Source: Phoronis australis (taxonomy: Eukaryota; Phoronida; Phoronidae). Taken from it: a stretch of DNA of 64,000 bases. The position numbers and the translations under genes were made by a program. The stretch is taken from the NCBI GenBank assembly GCA_002633005.1, contig NMRA01000294.1, positions 302,948 to 366,947 of the forward strand, in the 5' to 3' direction. This document shows positions 1 through 10,301 of the stretch, one piece after another. Under the pieces are notes generated by a model. The model saw only the letters and a list, made by a program, of their open reading frames with translations. It was not told the DNA's origin and searched no databases. Position 1 is the first letter of the stretch, and every line of letters starts with the position of its first letter.

Positions 1-516
1 CGACGAAGTAGGTGGCTGAAAGAGCTAGACCACGTTAAACTGAACGAAACGAAGGAAATATGGCCGGGGTGACCAATCAGGTGTCGCGTAGCGAAACGTA
101 TGAATACAAAAGTAGAACCTAAATGATAAATTAGAGTTAAGTAATGAAAAATAAACCCTAAGGGTTGATAGCAAATAAAGTGACAAATGTCAAAATAATG
201 ACGATTAATGCAGTTAGCAAGTTAAATTTAATAAAGCCGTAAGTGGGAGCAATCTGCGTTGAGTTGCTTAGTAAAATAACACAGATGCTCTGATACACGT
301 TCCATCGGACGTGCGCAGGCAGAGTAGCACGGTCCGTTGCACCAAATATTTCAAATTTTGTTTCGTTTATTATATTAACATAAACATACAACACATAATT
401 ATAAGGACCGAGCTGAAAAGTTAGTGACCTGACTCAAGGGGCAGCGGCACCTTGTGAACAGGAGTCGGACACTCAAGTCACTTGTCTACACTCGCTTCCT
501 GCTAAGTAATATGGTC

Positions 517-801
517 TCAGTTTCGTGACCATGAGCCACAATAGAGCGGGGACCGTACGGTCCAGGCTCTAAGTGCAAGTCCACTTGATATTGCCCAACC
601 ATTCTCCAGTTTGCATGCCACATGACTTGCCGTAAAACTAAAGTCCTCGTTTACTTCCGCGGGCATTCGGATCAAGCTCGAGTGTTTCCGTAACCTCAAA
701 TTAGCCGTCAGAGGTGCTTCATGTTTGGAAATGTGCGAATTAATCTCATCCAGAAAATCTTGCGGCTGTAAATTGGTGAATGACGTCGAATGCGCCGACA
801 T
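517..801 (-). CDS. unrecognised 94-codon ORF, possible first exon
   Basis: An ATG-initiated open frame of 94 codons on the minus strand. The start (799-801) is directly preceded by an in-frame-independent TAG and the first part is CpG-rich and compositionally more gene-like than its surroundings. The N-terminal half is polar and acidic (LQPQDFLDEINSH), then RLRK and a single Cys region (HVACKLENGW). I see no signal peptide, membrane segment or motif I recognise. It could be a first coding exon of a gene leaving the window to the left, or a chance ORF. No function is proposed. Confidence 0.2.
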   Translation of the reverse strand: MSAHSTSFTNLQPQDFLDEINSHISKHEAPLTANLRLRKHSSLIRMPAEVNEDFSFTASHVACKLENGWAISSGLALRAWTVRSPLYCGSWSRN

Positions 802-913
802 CTATGATGATAGCTAGGTTAAGCATCAACCGGCACATACATTGTACATGTAAAGAAGCAGGCCACCCGTATCATTGTACGCTTACGTTTGAAAATATCG
901 GAAACGCCAAAGT

Positions 914-1334
914 GTTCTTAAACGATTACCTCTCTGCGCGTTGAATTGTGCAAATCAACACGTACTGTTGCTTGATCAACGCGCAGTATTACTTATTCAA
1001 CACGTTGATTTAGTATGTTATGCCTATTAAAAGACATGTTTAGAGTTAGAACGTAACGCCGCGAGGAGGCCGTGGGGGAGCGCTATCTTCGAAGGTCTTG
1101 GACAGATGTTGAAAGTCTTCCGCATTTTGAGATTTGAGAGCACGTGCGTGATTGGACTATATGAACTGATTAAAATGAGGCACTGAGTAAGCAATTCTGT
1201 GCGTTAGAACAAAAAGATATCCGTTTAAGAACTATCTCAGCTCGTTGAGTAACTATTATGCTGCGAGTTGATTAAGCAAAAGTCCGTATTGAATAAGCAC
1301 ATTTCAACGCGCAAAAAGGTACTCGTTTAAGAAC
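914..1334. mobile_element. palindromic foldback MITE, about 420 bp
   Basis: Both ends carry the same inverted sequence: GTTCTTAAACG at 914-924 and its complement ending at 1334, followed inward by TGCGCGTTGAA. Similarity between the arms continues for roughly 105 bp (about 914-1019 against 1226-1334) with many mismatches, and motifs such as CTTATTCAACACG recur inside. There is no coding potential. A short related piece (GGTTCGTTTAAGAACC) lies near 31250. I see no clear target-site duplication. Confidence 0.6.
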
Positions 1335-2790
1335 CTTATGACATCCACATTGCACCTGCTATGTAGATAAACCGCCTGCTACAGTACACAAATCCCTTTA
1401 TTCTTCTGATTGAAGTTCCCACATGCGCATATATGAAACATCTGGTCTCCGTTTAGTTATTTCACGCTACGAAAATACCCGCGCGTGCCACTGATGGCGT
1501 CAGTAGTGCATAAACGTTTAGGGGCTATTTTCTCAAATTCTATCGAATTCTAAAATTCATCTTATAAATTGTCATTGGTCATCTAAGGCAACAGTTTCGT
1601 AGTTATCCTTGATATTACAGAAATACATTTCAGTCAACAGTCGCATTAGCGAAAAATTGAGCTTCGGAATTTCGCCTTAACAAAATCGCATTTTGGTTTA
1701 GACGAAATGACCTTATGAAATTGGGTTGACATCATTCTAAGTCATTCCAAGGTTTTGGAAGAGCTGACGGCGTGTTATTGTATGCCCAGAACATAGTCTA
1801 AAGGAAAAACCAACTGTCTGCAAACCATTTTACTTGATTTCTGAATGGGGAAAGTTTATAGCGGTATGTGGTCTAGAATGTGACCATCCTCGACACAACT
1901 CAGGTTTATGGCAGCTTTAAACAGGGAAAGTACTGTGTAGATGCGTCCATTAGTTGTGCAGATATATACACGGCAGTTATAGTCAACTAGGCGTAATCAA
2001 AGAAACTAAAACATTTCGTTTGACATTAATTCCAAGTTCAACAGTACGCAGAGCAGTATTAAAGTTAATGAGCAGTGACAGGTTTAATTACTTTGGAATA
2101 GTCCATTATGTCGAGCAAAAATAACTAAAACAATGTCGGCGTCACTGGACCGTTTCAATCGTGACGTGTGCGGATTCAGGATCGTAGCCAGAAAGGAAGG
2201 TTGGCAAAGGACAAACATAAAGGGGTTTCATACTCCTTCATTGTGGTAATTCATAAGGTCCCAAGCAATGGAACCCCGTACAGTCACCCTAGACCATCCT
2301 CTGGGTGACGCTCTTTCCCAGTGCCGGCTGCGAGAGGTAGGTGGCGCTGTGGCAGAGGGTGCTTCTGGAACGGTTCTCGTACAATTCACGGCTGAACGAA
2401 GACAATGAAGTGCGTGAAACGTCATAAAATTAGCTTTTCTGGGAAAAATCTACTACACAGAGGCGATAGAGTGACTTATTTTGTAAATTTCCTTATTTAG
2501 ATTATCAACTAGGCTACCACAATAAGTAGGAGAATGGAATGTTCAAAACATTGAAATAAGACAAAAATAGCCAGAGCCTGCTTCAATCTCGAGTTTTCTT
2601 TTGTATGTTCTGACTTATATACAATAGTTAGCCTTTCAATTGTCGAAATGCTATGACGAGACTACAATTCCTCGTGTAATTTTTACGTGTACTGCGTTAT
2701 GGGATACATCGCTAGTCAGGTGCTCAAACGACCAATTCAACAGTCATCTCATCTGTAGATTCTCTTAATTGCTGTCTTTATGTCTCCTCG
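1335..2790. other. gene-free AT-rich stretch
   Basis: I read no convincing exon, RNA gene or repeat boundary here. Short ORFs on both strands lack coding composition and recognisable motifs. Confidence 0.4.
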
Positions 2791-2796
2791 TTTCAG

Positions 2797-2879
2797 TTGT
2801 TTATCTGCCGTATCTTGTGAAACCTGGGCCCATGACCGTCAAAGTTAACTTTGAGCTTCGACTAGTTCTACTCAGAGAG
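2797..2879 (+). pseudogene. possible Cys-loop channel exon relic
   Basis: An 83-bp segment bounded by an acceptor-like CTCGTTTCAG and a donor-like GAGAG/GTTATT. The frame starting with codon two reads VYLPYLVKPGPMTVKVNF and then a short stretch ending LLRE. The pattern V-K-P-G-P-x-TVKVNF-x-LR resembles the first beta strand of Cys-loop ligand-gated channel extracellular domains. The usual aromatic-Asp and Ser-Glu-Val positions are only partly met, and no neighbouring exon (Cys-loop, TM1-4) is seen within several kb. It may be a decayed or isolated exon or a chance match. Confidence 0.2.
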
Positions 2880-2944
2880 GTTATTACTTCAACACTTACT
2901 GGAGCACCGAGGCACATGGATAGATATTCGGAAAACTACCTTTC

Positions 2945-3090
2945 AAAAACGTCAAATGAAAATACACCCATGCTTCGGCGTAATTTTTTAAAACTTTCAA
3001 AAAAAAACGTGCATTTTTGAAATTTTTCTGAAAATTCGTCCATGCATGGGTGTACTTTATGAAAATTTGACGAAAATACGTCCATGGGCG
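2945..3090. repeat. imperfect inverted repeat with CGTCCATG iterations
   Basis: CGTCAAATGAAAATACACCC near 2949 is repeated in inverted form near 3050-3072 (CATGGGTGTAC...TTTGACG). The motif CGTCCATG recurs in the second half (near 3037 and 3079). Probably a small foldback element; it is noncoding. Confidence 0.45.
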
Positions 3091-3570
3091 TACGTTTGAA
3101 GATCTCCAGTAAAGGAGATGCGAAAAGAGAACAATCGCCCGCGGATTCTTCGAATGAAAAAGTGCACGTACTAAGTTTGTAAAACAAAAACTTTATTTAC
3201 TCATTCTGGCTGCGCTTTTTGTAAATATAATTGTTGTGTATAATTAGATATACAATAAGTTATACTATATATTGAATATTTTGTTCAAGTACAATCGTAG
3301 AAAACTTGGAATTCTTAGTTTATTTTTCTTTTAGTATCCTTCAGCTGTTATTCAGGAATTATTGGTGTTTATGCGTCGTTGAATACTACTCAAAAAATTG
3401 AACATTACGGCTTAGGTACGTTTTGGTGGTCTCCAAAAGATGAGAAATTGCATTTTTTATTTTTCGAGTAATTCAAGCGACTGAGAAATGTTTGGTGGTT
3501 GCGGGCCTAAAGGCCTGCTTTTTACTGTACAGTCAGAAATTTGGTATTTCACTCCGCACAACTGTTTGTG

Positions 3571-3674
3571 AACCCCCCACTTTTTTCAGTGCTCAAGCAC
3601 CCATGGTCTGTGGGCGGTGCACCACAGGGGAGCGAGGGGGCTATAGCCCCCAATTTTTCCAGTGCTGCGACGCC
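3571..3674. repeat. GGCGCACC/GGGGGCTATAGCCCCC foldback family, copy 1
   Basis: A first unit remnant (AACCCCCCACTTTTTTCAG) is followed by a second unit starting GGGCGGTGCACCACAGGGG, containing the palindrome GGGGGCTATAGCCCCC and ending AGTGCTGCGACGCC. The ends of a unit are inverted (CGGCGCAxCA). Related copies lie at 35486-35590, 51199-51250 and 53954-54087. Confidence 0.6.
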
Positions 3675-4459
3675 AAAAGATTCTATGAGTATACTGTATA
3701 ATGTGCGTGTTACTTGGGTGCTAACAATTAACTAGAAAATTCATTTTGTAGCTAAGCTGAGCTTTTTACAGATAAACTTTTCATACTAACACTAGCTTCA
3801 ACTCGCTTTTCGTGAAACGTGGTTCTTTCTGTAACGTTTGTGTTGATGTTTGTTAATATATGTTTAATGAGCAAGCATGTAACTGTAAACATGTTCGGTT
3901 AGACTTGACACAAGTGTCCACAGCCAGCAGAGTCGAGAAATGTCATCGAACTGGCGTCCTAAGCGATTCCATTGCGCTAGTTTTAGAGCACGGGATACTG
4001 AACCTGACGGCAGCCGAATATTACGAATGTCTAATACCTTATCGGCACGTCTGTGTATTTTGTTAAATATCTGAAGAAATATAATAAAATTACATAATTC
4101 CTGAAAGTGGAAAGCCTGCAGACTTTGATTTTATTTTTAACTTTATACCAATCAGTCATTAATAGGACACATGACTATGTATCTACATTTTAGCAAAAAT
4201 ATAGCAGCAACAACAATATAAATAACATGACCATGTTTCATTTAATGTAAATCTTCAAGATGAATCTCAAAATTGCTATTGCAGTTTTTTAAAATATTTC
4301 GTTTTTGTTTATGTTATTTTTGGGATTGTTCATGGAAATCGTAAAAGGCCCCTTTTGATAGCTCCTCATGCAAAGTCGTAACATTTAAAAAATAGGTAAC
4401 AGCTTTTTGTATAACAGTGCAGTGCATCAAGCATGGTATGTGAAAATTCCATATGAATT

Positions 4460-4517
4460 CGACGAGCAACTTCTGAGATATATCGTTCCGACGAGCAATT
4501 TCTGAGATTTAATGTTC
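4460..4517. repeat. 29-bp direct duplication
   Basis: Two adjacent units start CGACGAGCAACTTCTGAGA and CGACGAGCAATTTCTGAGA and differ at only a few positions. They lie just before the 27-bp array. Confidence 0.7.
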
Positions 4518-4563
4518 CGAAGTTAGCCAAATTTGGACATAATCTTAAAACAGTAGTTAACAA

Positions 4564-4751
4564 ACTTGCAACGCGCACCATTTTACCTGTCCTTGGAACG
4601 CGCGCCATTTTACCTGTACTAGTAAAGCGCACCATTTTACATGTACTTACCATGCGTATCATTTTATCTGTACTTGCAACGTGTACCATTTACCTGTACT
4701 CGCAACGCGCACCATTTTGCTTGTACTTGCAACGCACACCATTTCACCAGT
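4564..4751. repeat. 27-bp minisatellite, seven units
   Basis: Seven consecutive units of the type ACTTGCAACGCGCACCATTT+TACCTGT, six of 27 bp and one of 26 bp. The unit is a multiple of three, so the minus strand reads a degenerate nine-residue repeat (KMVRVASTG-like). That frame is interrupted by the 26-bp unit and has no gene context, so I treat it as noncoding. Confidence 0.85.
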
Positions 4752-6659
4752 ACTTTTTACCTGTAACTGGTTTCTCCTATTAAGCTTAGTTTGCCACGTG
4801 CACTCTTTTTGCGGGAATTTCTGCTTTTTGCAGTCATGACTTCTAAATAGTGCCCACCAGGTACCTCCTCGAGCGACCGCAAAATGTGTGCGCAGCTTAA
4901 AATAGTTTAGTTGATTTCTGACAAAGATTTTTCCTTGTTAAAAAACTTAGTAATACTATCTACAGCAAAGGTAAGCGAGCGATTGAAAAGTGGAAAATGA
5001 AATGCTTCACGTACCGACTTACCCATCAAAAGAGCAGCGAGAGCAGGAGAAGGGAACAAATACTATATGAAAACTAAGTGATTACTACATTGAAGATTTA
5101 TTAAAATTCTTTAAACATATAGAAACTCGTCCGAAATGCGCTCCTAATTTCAAAAATCCCCACACGGGTTGTGAATTCCATGTTCAAATTTCATTTCATT
5201 TCTACTCCTTATGCTGAATTTGTCTGTGAGGTTGATTGACATATTCACTAGTTAAGTGTATTAAAACAGTGCAGCTGGGATTTTAACTTGAGCAGACCCA
5301 TTTACCGGTTTCGCATAAAACGAATAGCTGTTTGCGCTGATAAATACCGGCACAGCCACCAAATCACATTAATGCAATCGCATTAAAGTTCGACCAGGAG
5401 GAAAAAATGCAGAAAGTTGATTTTTTAGCGAACCGTGGCACATAGATCTCTCGTTTGAAAACCAATAAAACTTGCTATTCCAGACTATGAGAGCATGTAT
5501 TAGAAGGCACTTTCCTGGTTTTAAACCCTTCCTCCGTCACAAAAAACAGCGTTGTATTTAAACCACTTGCCGTTATGAAATTATTAACAAGTTATTCCTT
5601 AGTACTGTCAAGGTTTCGAAAAACTGATAATTGTTAAAAAATCTAGAGAACAGATTGTACACGATTTTGTCACGGCGTGTCATTCTATGAGTTGAGCACG
5701 TTCTTACGAAATAACACGTGTCATCTTTCATTGCAGAAAGTGGTCTAAATCAAAAGATGTCTCTCAGTTCAACAGAACGCGGACGTATAACCGCGTTAAT
5801 GGATTCATTTCTTGTAAATATAATGGGTCAACACCAATAACAACTAACTACAATAGATTCACAACAATAACAGCACATTAGTCTGCGCAACTTTGCAACA
5901 GATTCACAACAATAACAGCACAAGAGAGGGCGCAAAATTTAAAGCTGCACTTTCCCTTGATTGGGTAGCTAAAACCAAAATCTATTCTGTTTTTTTACCC
6001 TAACAAAATTGGTCTAAAAATAGTCCACCGGCGACTCGCCAATTTTAAATTTTGTGCAACTCGTGCATACGAAAATGGCGCCTGTGTGCACTGCATGTGT
6101 TACAACAATGGAAGGTCGATGAGCCTGTAATGTTTCCGCTTCGATTATCGACAAAATTCTCAACAAGTAATGATACTGCAACATCTTCAAGCAAGGTATT
6201 CTTCGTAAACTTAAGGAACACATAAAAGTCCGTGATACATGAATGTTCATTTGAGAGACAGAGATATCCAGTGCCAACTTAGGGCAGATGTTGTTCTGCA
6301 CTAGCGTGTAGTCGGGAACGTGTACCCGATTTCACCGTCTATGTGAATCGGTGGGCAAGTTCAATCGAAATATAAGCTGTTTCAATGTCTTGAGCTGAGG
6401 CCAGAGCTCACATCAGTTCGACATTATTTCACTGTACGTTGCAACTTACCCTATGACAGTAATTGCTTGGAAATTATCGGTTTAGTGAGGTATTATCTAC
6501 AAAGCTGTCAACCGGCCATGTGCCAAGATTCAATGAAAAAATAGTCTTCCTTAAACGCTAGGTCTATCAGTCATTTTGCTGTTCATGGTTGAGTAAAAAA
6601 ATAAATATTTTTTGTCTCGAAGCGCTTTCTCATGCAACTTTACGAAGTAAGCTTGGCTA
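4752..6659. other. gene-free stretch with a 23-bp direct repeat
   Basis: No exon is recognised. The only structure noted is AGATTCACAACAATAACAGC+ACA occurring at 5855-5877 and 5900-5922. Confidence 0.4.
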
Positions 6660-6846
6660 ATTCTAGATCTACGCAAACTGCTGCCGGTGATATCAATTCT
6701 AGATCTACGCAACATTGCTGCCGGTGATATCAATTCTAGATCTACGCAACACTGCTGCCGGTGATATCAATTCTAGATCTACGCAACATTGCTGCCGGTG
6801 ATATCAATTCTAGATCTACGCAACACCGCTGCCGGTGATATCAATT
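6660..6846. repeat. 37-bp minisatellite, five units
   Basis: Five near-identical units: ATTCTAGATCTACGCAACAC followed by TGCTGCCGGTGATATCA. The first lacks one base, and variation is confined to the ACATT/ACACT/ACACC position. Each unit contains nested palindromic hexamers (TCTAGA, AGATCT, GATATC). Units are contiguous without spacers, so this is not a CRISPR array. Confidence 0.9.
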
Positions 6847-8915
6847 ATACATTTCAGTATCATCTCGAGTTATCAGTGTTAGTGATTTTTCCCTCCTCAC
6901 TATTAGATGTGTCACGCGCACTCAACTCGACAATTCTCCAAAGGAGAATGAAGTAATTGATGGACAAATATATCCAAGCAAGTGAAGTATTTTTCTTCGT
7001 CAAAGTAATTAATAAAGTAAATGGAATATTGCAGTTCTCATCTGTCATGTCTGCAGCACCAGTTGTACATGCCTGCACATCCACAAAAGTAAAGTCGGTG
7101 ACTTTAGTTTGTGTAATGATTAAAAATTCAAGAACTCCGTTTGAACATTTTATACAGTACGTTTAAAATATATTGATCTTACACGCATGACCGTTACAAA
7201 ACCACTTATGTTTAATTTTGGCGATTGGCCGGTATGAAGCTGGTCGCAAGTTGTTCCTTATTGATATTATGGAACTTCTGTATCGGGAAGAACGAACAGT
7301 TTGTTTTTTGCTCAACACAGGCCAGTTTTAATAAGTTTATTTGTCATGCCGGCTTATCTTGCGCACAGAGTATGTAGCCTCAGTTCTTTCTGAGCCTTGC
7401 AATCATTTCCCATCTAAGTTGAGGTCAGTTTTGCAACGCTGTGTGTTCTTAGTCAAGATTAGTTTTCGACGGAAAACGTGTTTACAGCTTTTTAAAGAGA
7501 CGGCAACAATGAATTAAAAATGAAATACGCAAAATTGAACAGAATTATACCAAATTATTTCAGAGCGTTCTCGTCACACATGCTGAGTTTTCTTACGTGA
7601 ACAATTTTTTCTGTTCCTTTTATTTTTGCAAAAGTTTGCGAGGCCAGAGTTCCTCGACTTCCCCGGATGCTGAACCACGTGACCTTGAAGTACTGTCTAC
7701 CCGTCACAAGCTCACTTTGCCGGCATATAATTTTAAAGTTCATGTAATCTGGTAGCAAATACCAAAAATACTGCATAGTTTAGCCATTATAAATATCGAG
7801 TTATCGATTTTTGTAATAATTATGTCGCACACGGTTAATATGCAAAGACGGGAAATGTAAACTTTTCATAAACTATTTAAGGTTTACGCTTCATGTCAAT
7901 CAAAAATAAGCATAAATGTCAAACTATTTACGAAAGACTGGAAAAAATGCAAACCCACCTGGTTGTCTACTCGAGCAAGCTCGGCATTTCTGGAATGTTC
8001 AACTCATCTCGCACGGCAGTCCAGAGTTCGATTTCGTTCTGAAATACTTATTCTAGAGAAGTTACTCCTCCAATATGCTTCGTCTCTCCGTCTCTTTTCT
8101 CATTTACATTTCGGAAACCAAAACAGGACTTTTGTTACACGTAGTTTTGATCAGAACTGCACATTGCCTGCGTCGGACAATTTCCCGGTGCCTAGCAACT
8201 AAACAGTTAACGAGATCGCCGCCTCGATTTCAGTAAACTTTGACTGAAACCTGTGTTAAGAAAAACAAGCCCAAAATGTTTTTTATGAACATAACAAGAA
8301 AATGTACAACAGTTCTAAGGATTTTCCTCTCATATTTTTTGTTAAATTTCTTCTTATAGCACATCGTAAAGCAAACAAACTATTACGAAACTTCTTATTT
8401 CACGAGGAATAGCATTTCTCTGAGTTATCGGGACACAAAAAAGATAAATTACAATTTTTTATGAAATTCACTTATTAATTTACTTGCACATATGCTGCCG
8501 AATGTTTTAAAGTCGATATCAAAATTTTACATTGCCATGTAGTTTTGACAAAAAGACTTCAAAGACGAGCTTTCATTGATTTCATCATCCGTTTAGAACA
8601 CTAAACAAGTTTCGTTAGTCGACAAAATATTGCGGCACTGTATGCATTTTTATTTTTTGAATGGACGCGAAAAGAAGTTCAGTGTCTTCAATTACATACT
8701 AAGTGGACGTAAAAAGAAATTCGATGTCTTCAAATCCGAGACCATTTTGTTGATGCACCACAAAATAATCTGCCATCAAACTTTAAAGTATCGTGCTTAC
8801 TTATTTTTTGAAAAAATAACATGTTAATAGATCTTTTTGGGAATAAGTTTTCATTGGTTCGCTTTGTGTTAAAATTCGTGAAAACTCGTTTGGTGTTCTA
8901 AATAAACAAAACAAA
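6847..8915. other. gene-free stretch including probable 3' flank of the GPCR gene
   Basis: No exon is recognised. On the minus strand an AATAAA hexamer (complement at 8649-8654) lies about 265 bp downstream of the receptor stop codon and could be its polyadenylation signal. Without transcripts this is only a guess. Confidence 0.35.
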
Positions 8916-10301
8916 TTATGTATTACTAGACTGGTATCGCCTGAGAGGCGAAGATTTACTAGATGTTTCGGATTGTACTTGAGTGCGACGACGACCTGGA
9001 AATGTTCCTAACGACTGATGAACCAAGGGCACAAAATTATTTCTTACACTTGATGCGAAATTCTGAACCACAGAAGATTTATACCTGGAGGCAACTGACA
9101 TTGTTCGGAGCTGTCTCATTCTACACGTGAGAATGGCGTACATAACTCGCCTGTAAAACTGGTTACTAACTGCGTACAAGAAAAAGTTTGAAGCATAGTT
9201 GGTAATGAGAAAACAGTCAGCTACTGAGCGCAGAATGTTACAGCCTGCACTCTTCCTAACAAATACCACTCCATAGATCCACGTCATAACGAACCAAACG
9301 ATAGCTGGGATTTCACAAATGATGAACCAAATTATTAGCAATATCAGCATTCGACTGATGTGCTTTTCGTTGCTATTTCGGTTGGATGTGGCGTACATCG
9401 CTTCTTGGGGTGTCCGGACAACTGGCTCGTTCCCCCTGGATTCAACGCTTGTTTGTGGGCTCCTTGCGGAGACGATGTGGACAAAACTCCGATTGCTTGA
9501 CCTCAAAGCAAGGATCAGTTTCACTGAAAGGAGTAGGCAGGCGAGCCATGGTAAAATGACATTAAACACCATTCTTGAATTCTGATAAACATTCAAATAC
9601 GCCTTTCTGTAATAAAGCTCATTGAAGTCTACTTTAGTTAACGTTGAGTTCTCTGGAATCAAAGTGACGCGGATGGTAAGAAAGTCTGGTACATTCAGTA
9701 AAACGGCGGCGACGTACAGTACACCTATAAGAATTCGTGCATGTTTGATACAACACAACTTCACTACCTTCATGGGAAAGCAGACGGCAACGAAGCGGAA
9801 CGCAGCTACGGACAGGATAAGCCAATTAGACGCTGTTAGAAATACGTTGGCGAACATATACCACGTGTTATTGTATAGTTTCCAGAACAGGGGCTCTGAA
9901 GGGTCTATTTTCGTCACCATGGGGGGTCTGCGACCATGAAAGTGTACGTAGTAGGTGACTGCGAAAAGAAGGACTCCAATGTCAGACACTGCTAGTGCTA
10001 GTAATAGTGTGTTAGTTGCACTTCTCATTTGTCGACGAGATAACACCAAGATGTTGAATAAGTTACTGGCAATTCCAATTATACACAGGGTCGAATTCAG
10101 AACACCGTTCAAGCCAAATGCCAAATCATGCAACAAATTTAGGTCAATCCCTCCATCCTTGGTTCCATTGGCACCATTGGCATTACCACCATTCGAGACA
10201 GTATTTTCATTCTTTGTTGCCCTTACTAGTACGCGGGCACTTGCCAAAATCGACACTAATATCACAAGTTTTCCGATTGCTCCTCGTCTGCAAAAAGTCA
10301 T
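8916..10301 (-). CDS. class A (rhodopsin-type) GPCR, peptide-receptor-like
   Basis: A single uninterrupted frame of 461 residues. Residues 1-29 have a hydrophobic leader (KLVILVSILASARVLV); the extracellular N-terminus has sequons at N45 and N69. Seven membrane segments lie at about 64-88, 97-121, 147-177, 187-210, 245-268, 316-343 and 357-379. Family marks: the TM1 Asn in SNLFNILVL, LALAVSD in TM2, an RFVAVCFP motif after TM3, IICEIP in place of CWxP in TM6, and NYASNFFLY in TM7. The last two resemble invertebrate FMRFamide/sex-peptide-type receptors; that family link is inference. Oddities: DRY is replaced by FRF (168-170), and no Cys is seen at the top of TM3 or in ECL2, so the usual disulfide is absent. 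The C-terminus is Ser/Thr- and Arg-rich, typical for arrestin regulation. The ATG is followed at once by CTTTTTGCAG, so an upstream exon spliced there cannot be excluded. Ligand unknown. Confidence 0.9.
   Translation of the reverse strand: MTFCRRGAIGKLVILVSILASARVLVRATKNENTVSNGGNANGANGTKDGGIDLNLLHDLAFGLNGVLNSTLCIIGIASNLFNILVLSRRQMRSATNTLLLALAVSDIGVLLFAVTYYVHFHGRRPPMVTKIDPSEPLFWKLYNNTWYMFANVFLTASNWLILSVAAFRFVAVCFPMKVVKLCCIKHARILIGVLYVAAVLLNVPDFLTIRVTLIPENSTLTKVDFNELYYRKAYLNVYQNSRMVFNVILPWLACLLLSVKLILALRSSNRSFVHIVSARSPQTSVESRGNEPVVRTPQEAMYATSNRNSNEKHISRMLILLIIWFIICEIPAIVWFVMTWIYGVVFVRKSAGCNILRSVADCFLITNYASNFFLYAVSNQFYRRVMYAILTCRMRQLRTMSVASRYKSSVVQNFASSVRNNFVPLVHQSLGTFPGRRRTQVQSETSSKSSPLRRYQSSNT

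Noticed and set aside
6660-6846. CRISPR-like array
   Set aside because: Units are contiguous with no unique spacers, and the context is animal; it is a minisatellite.
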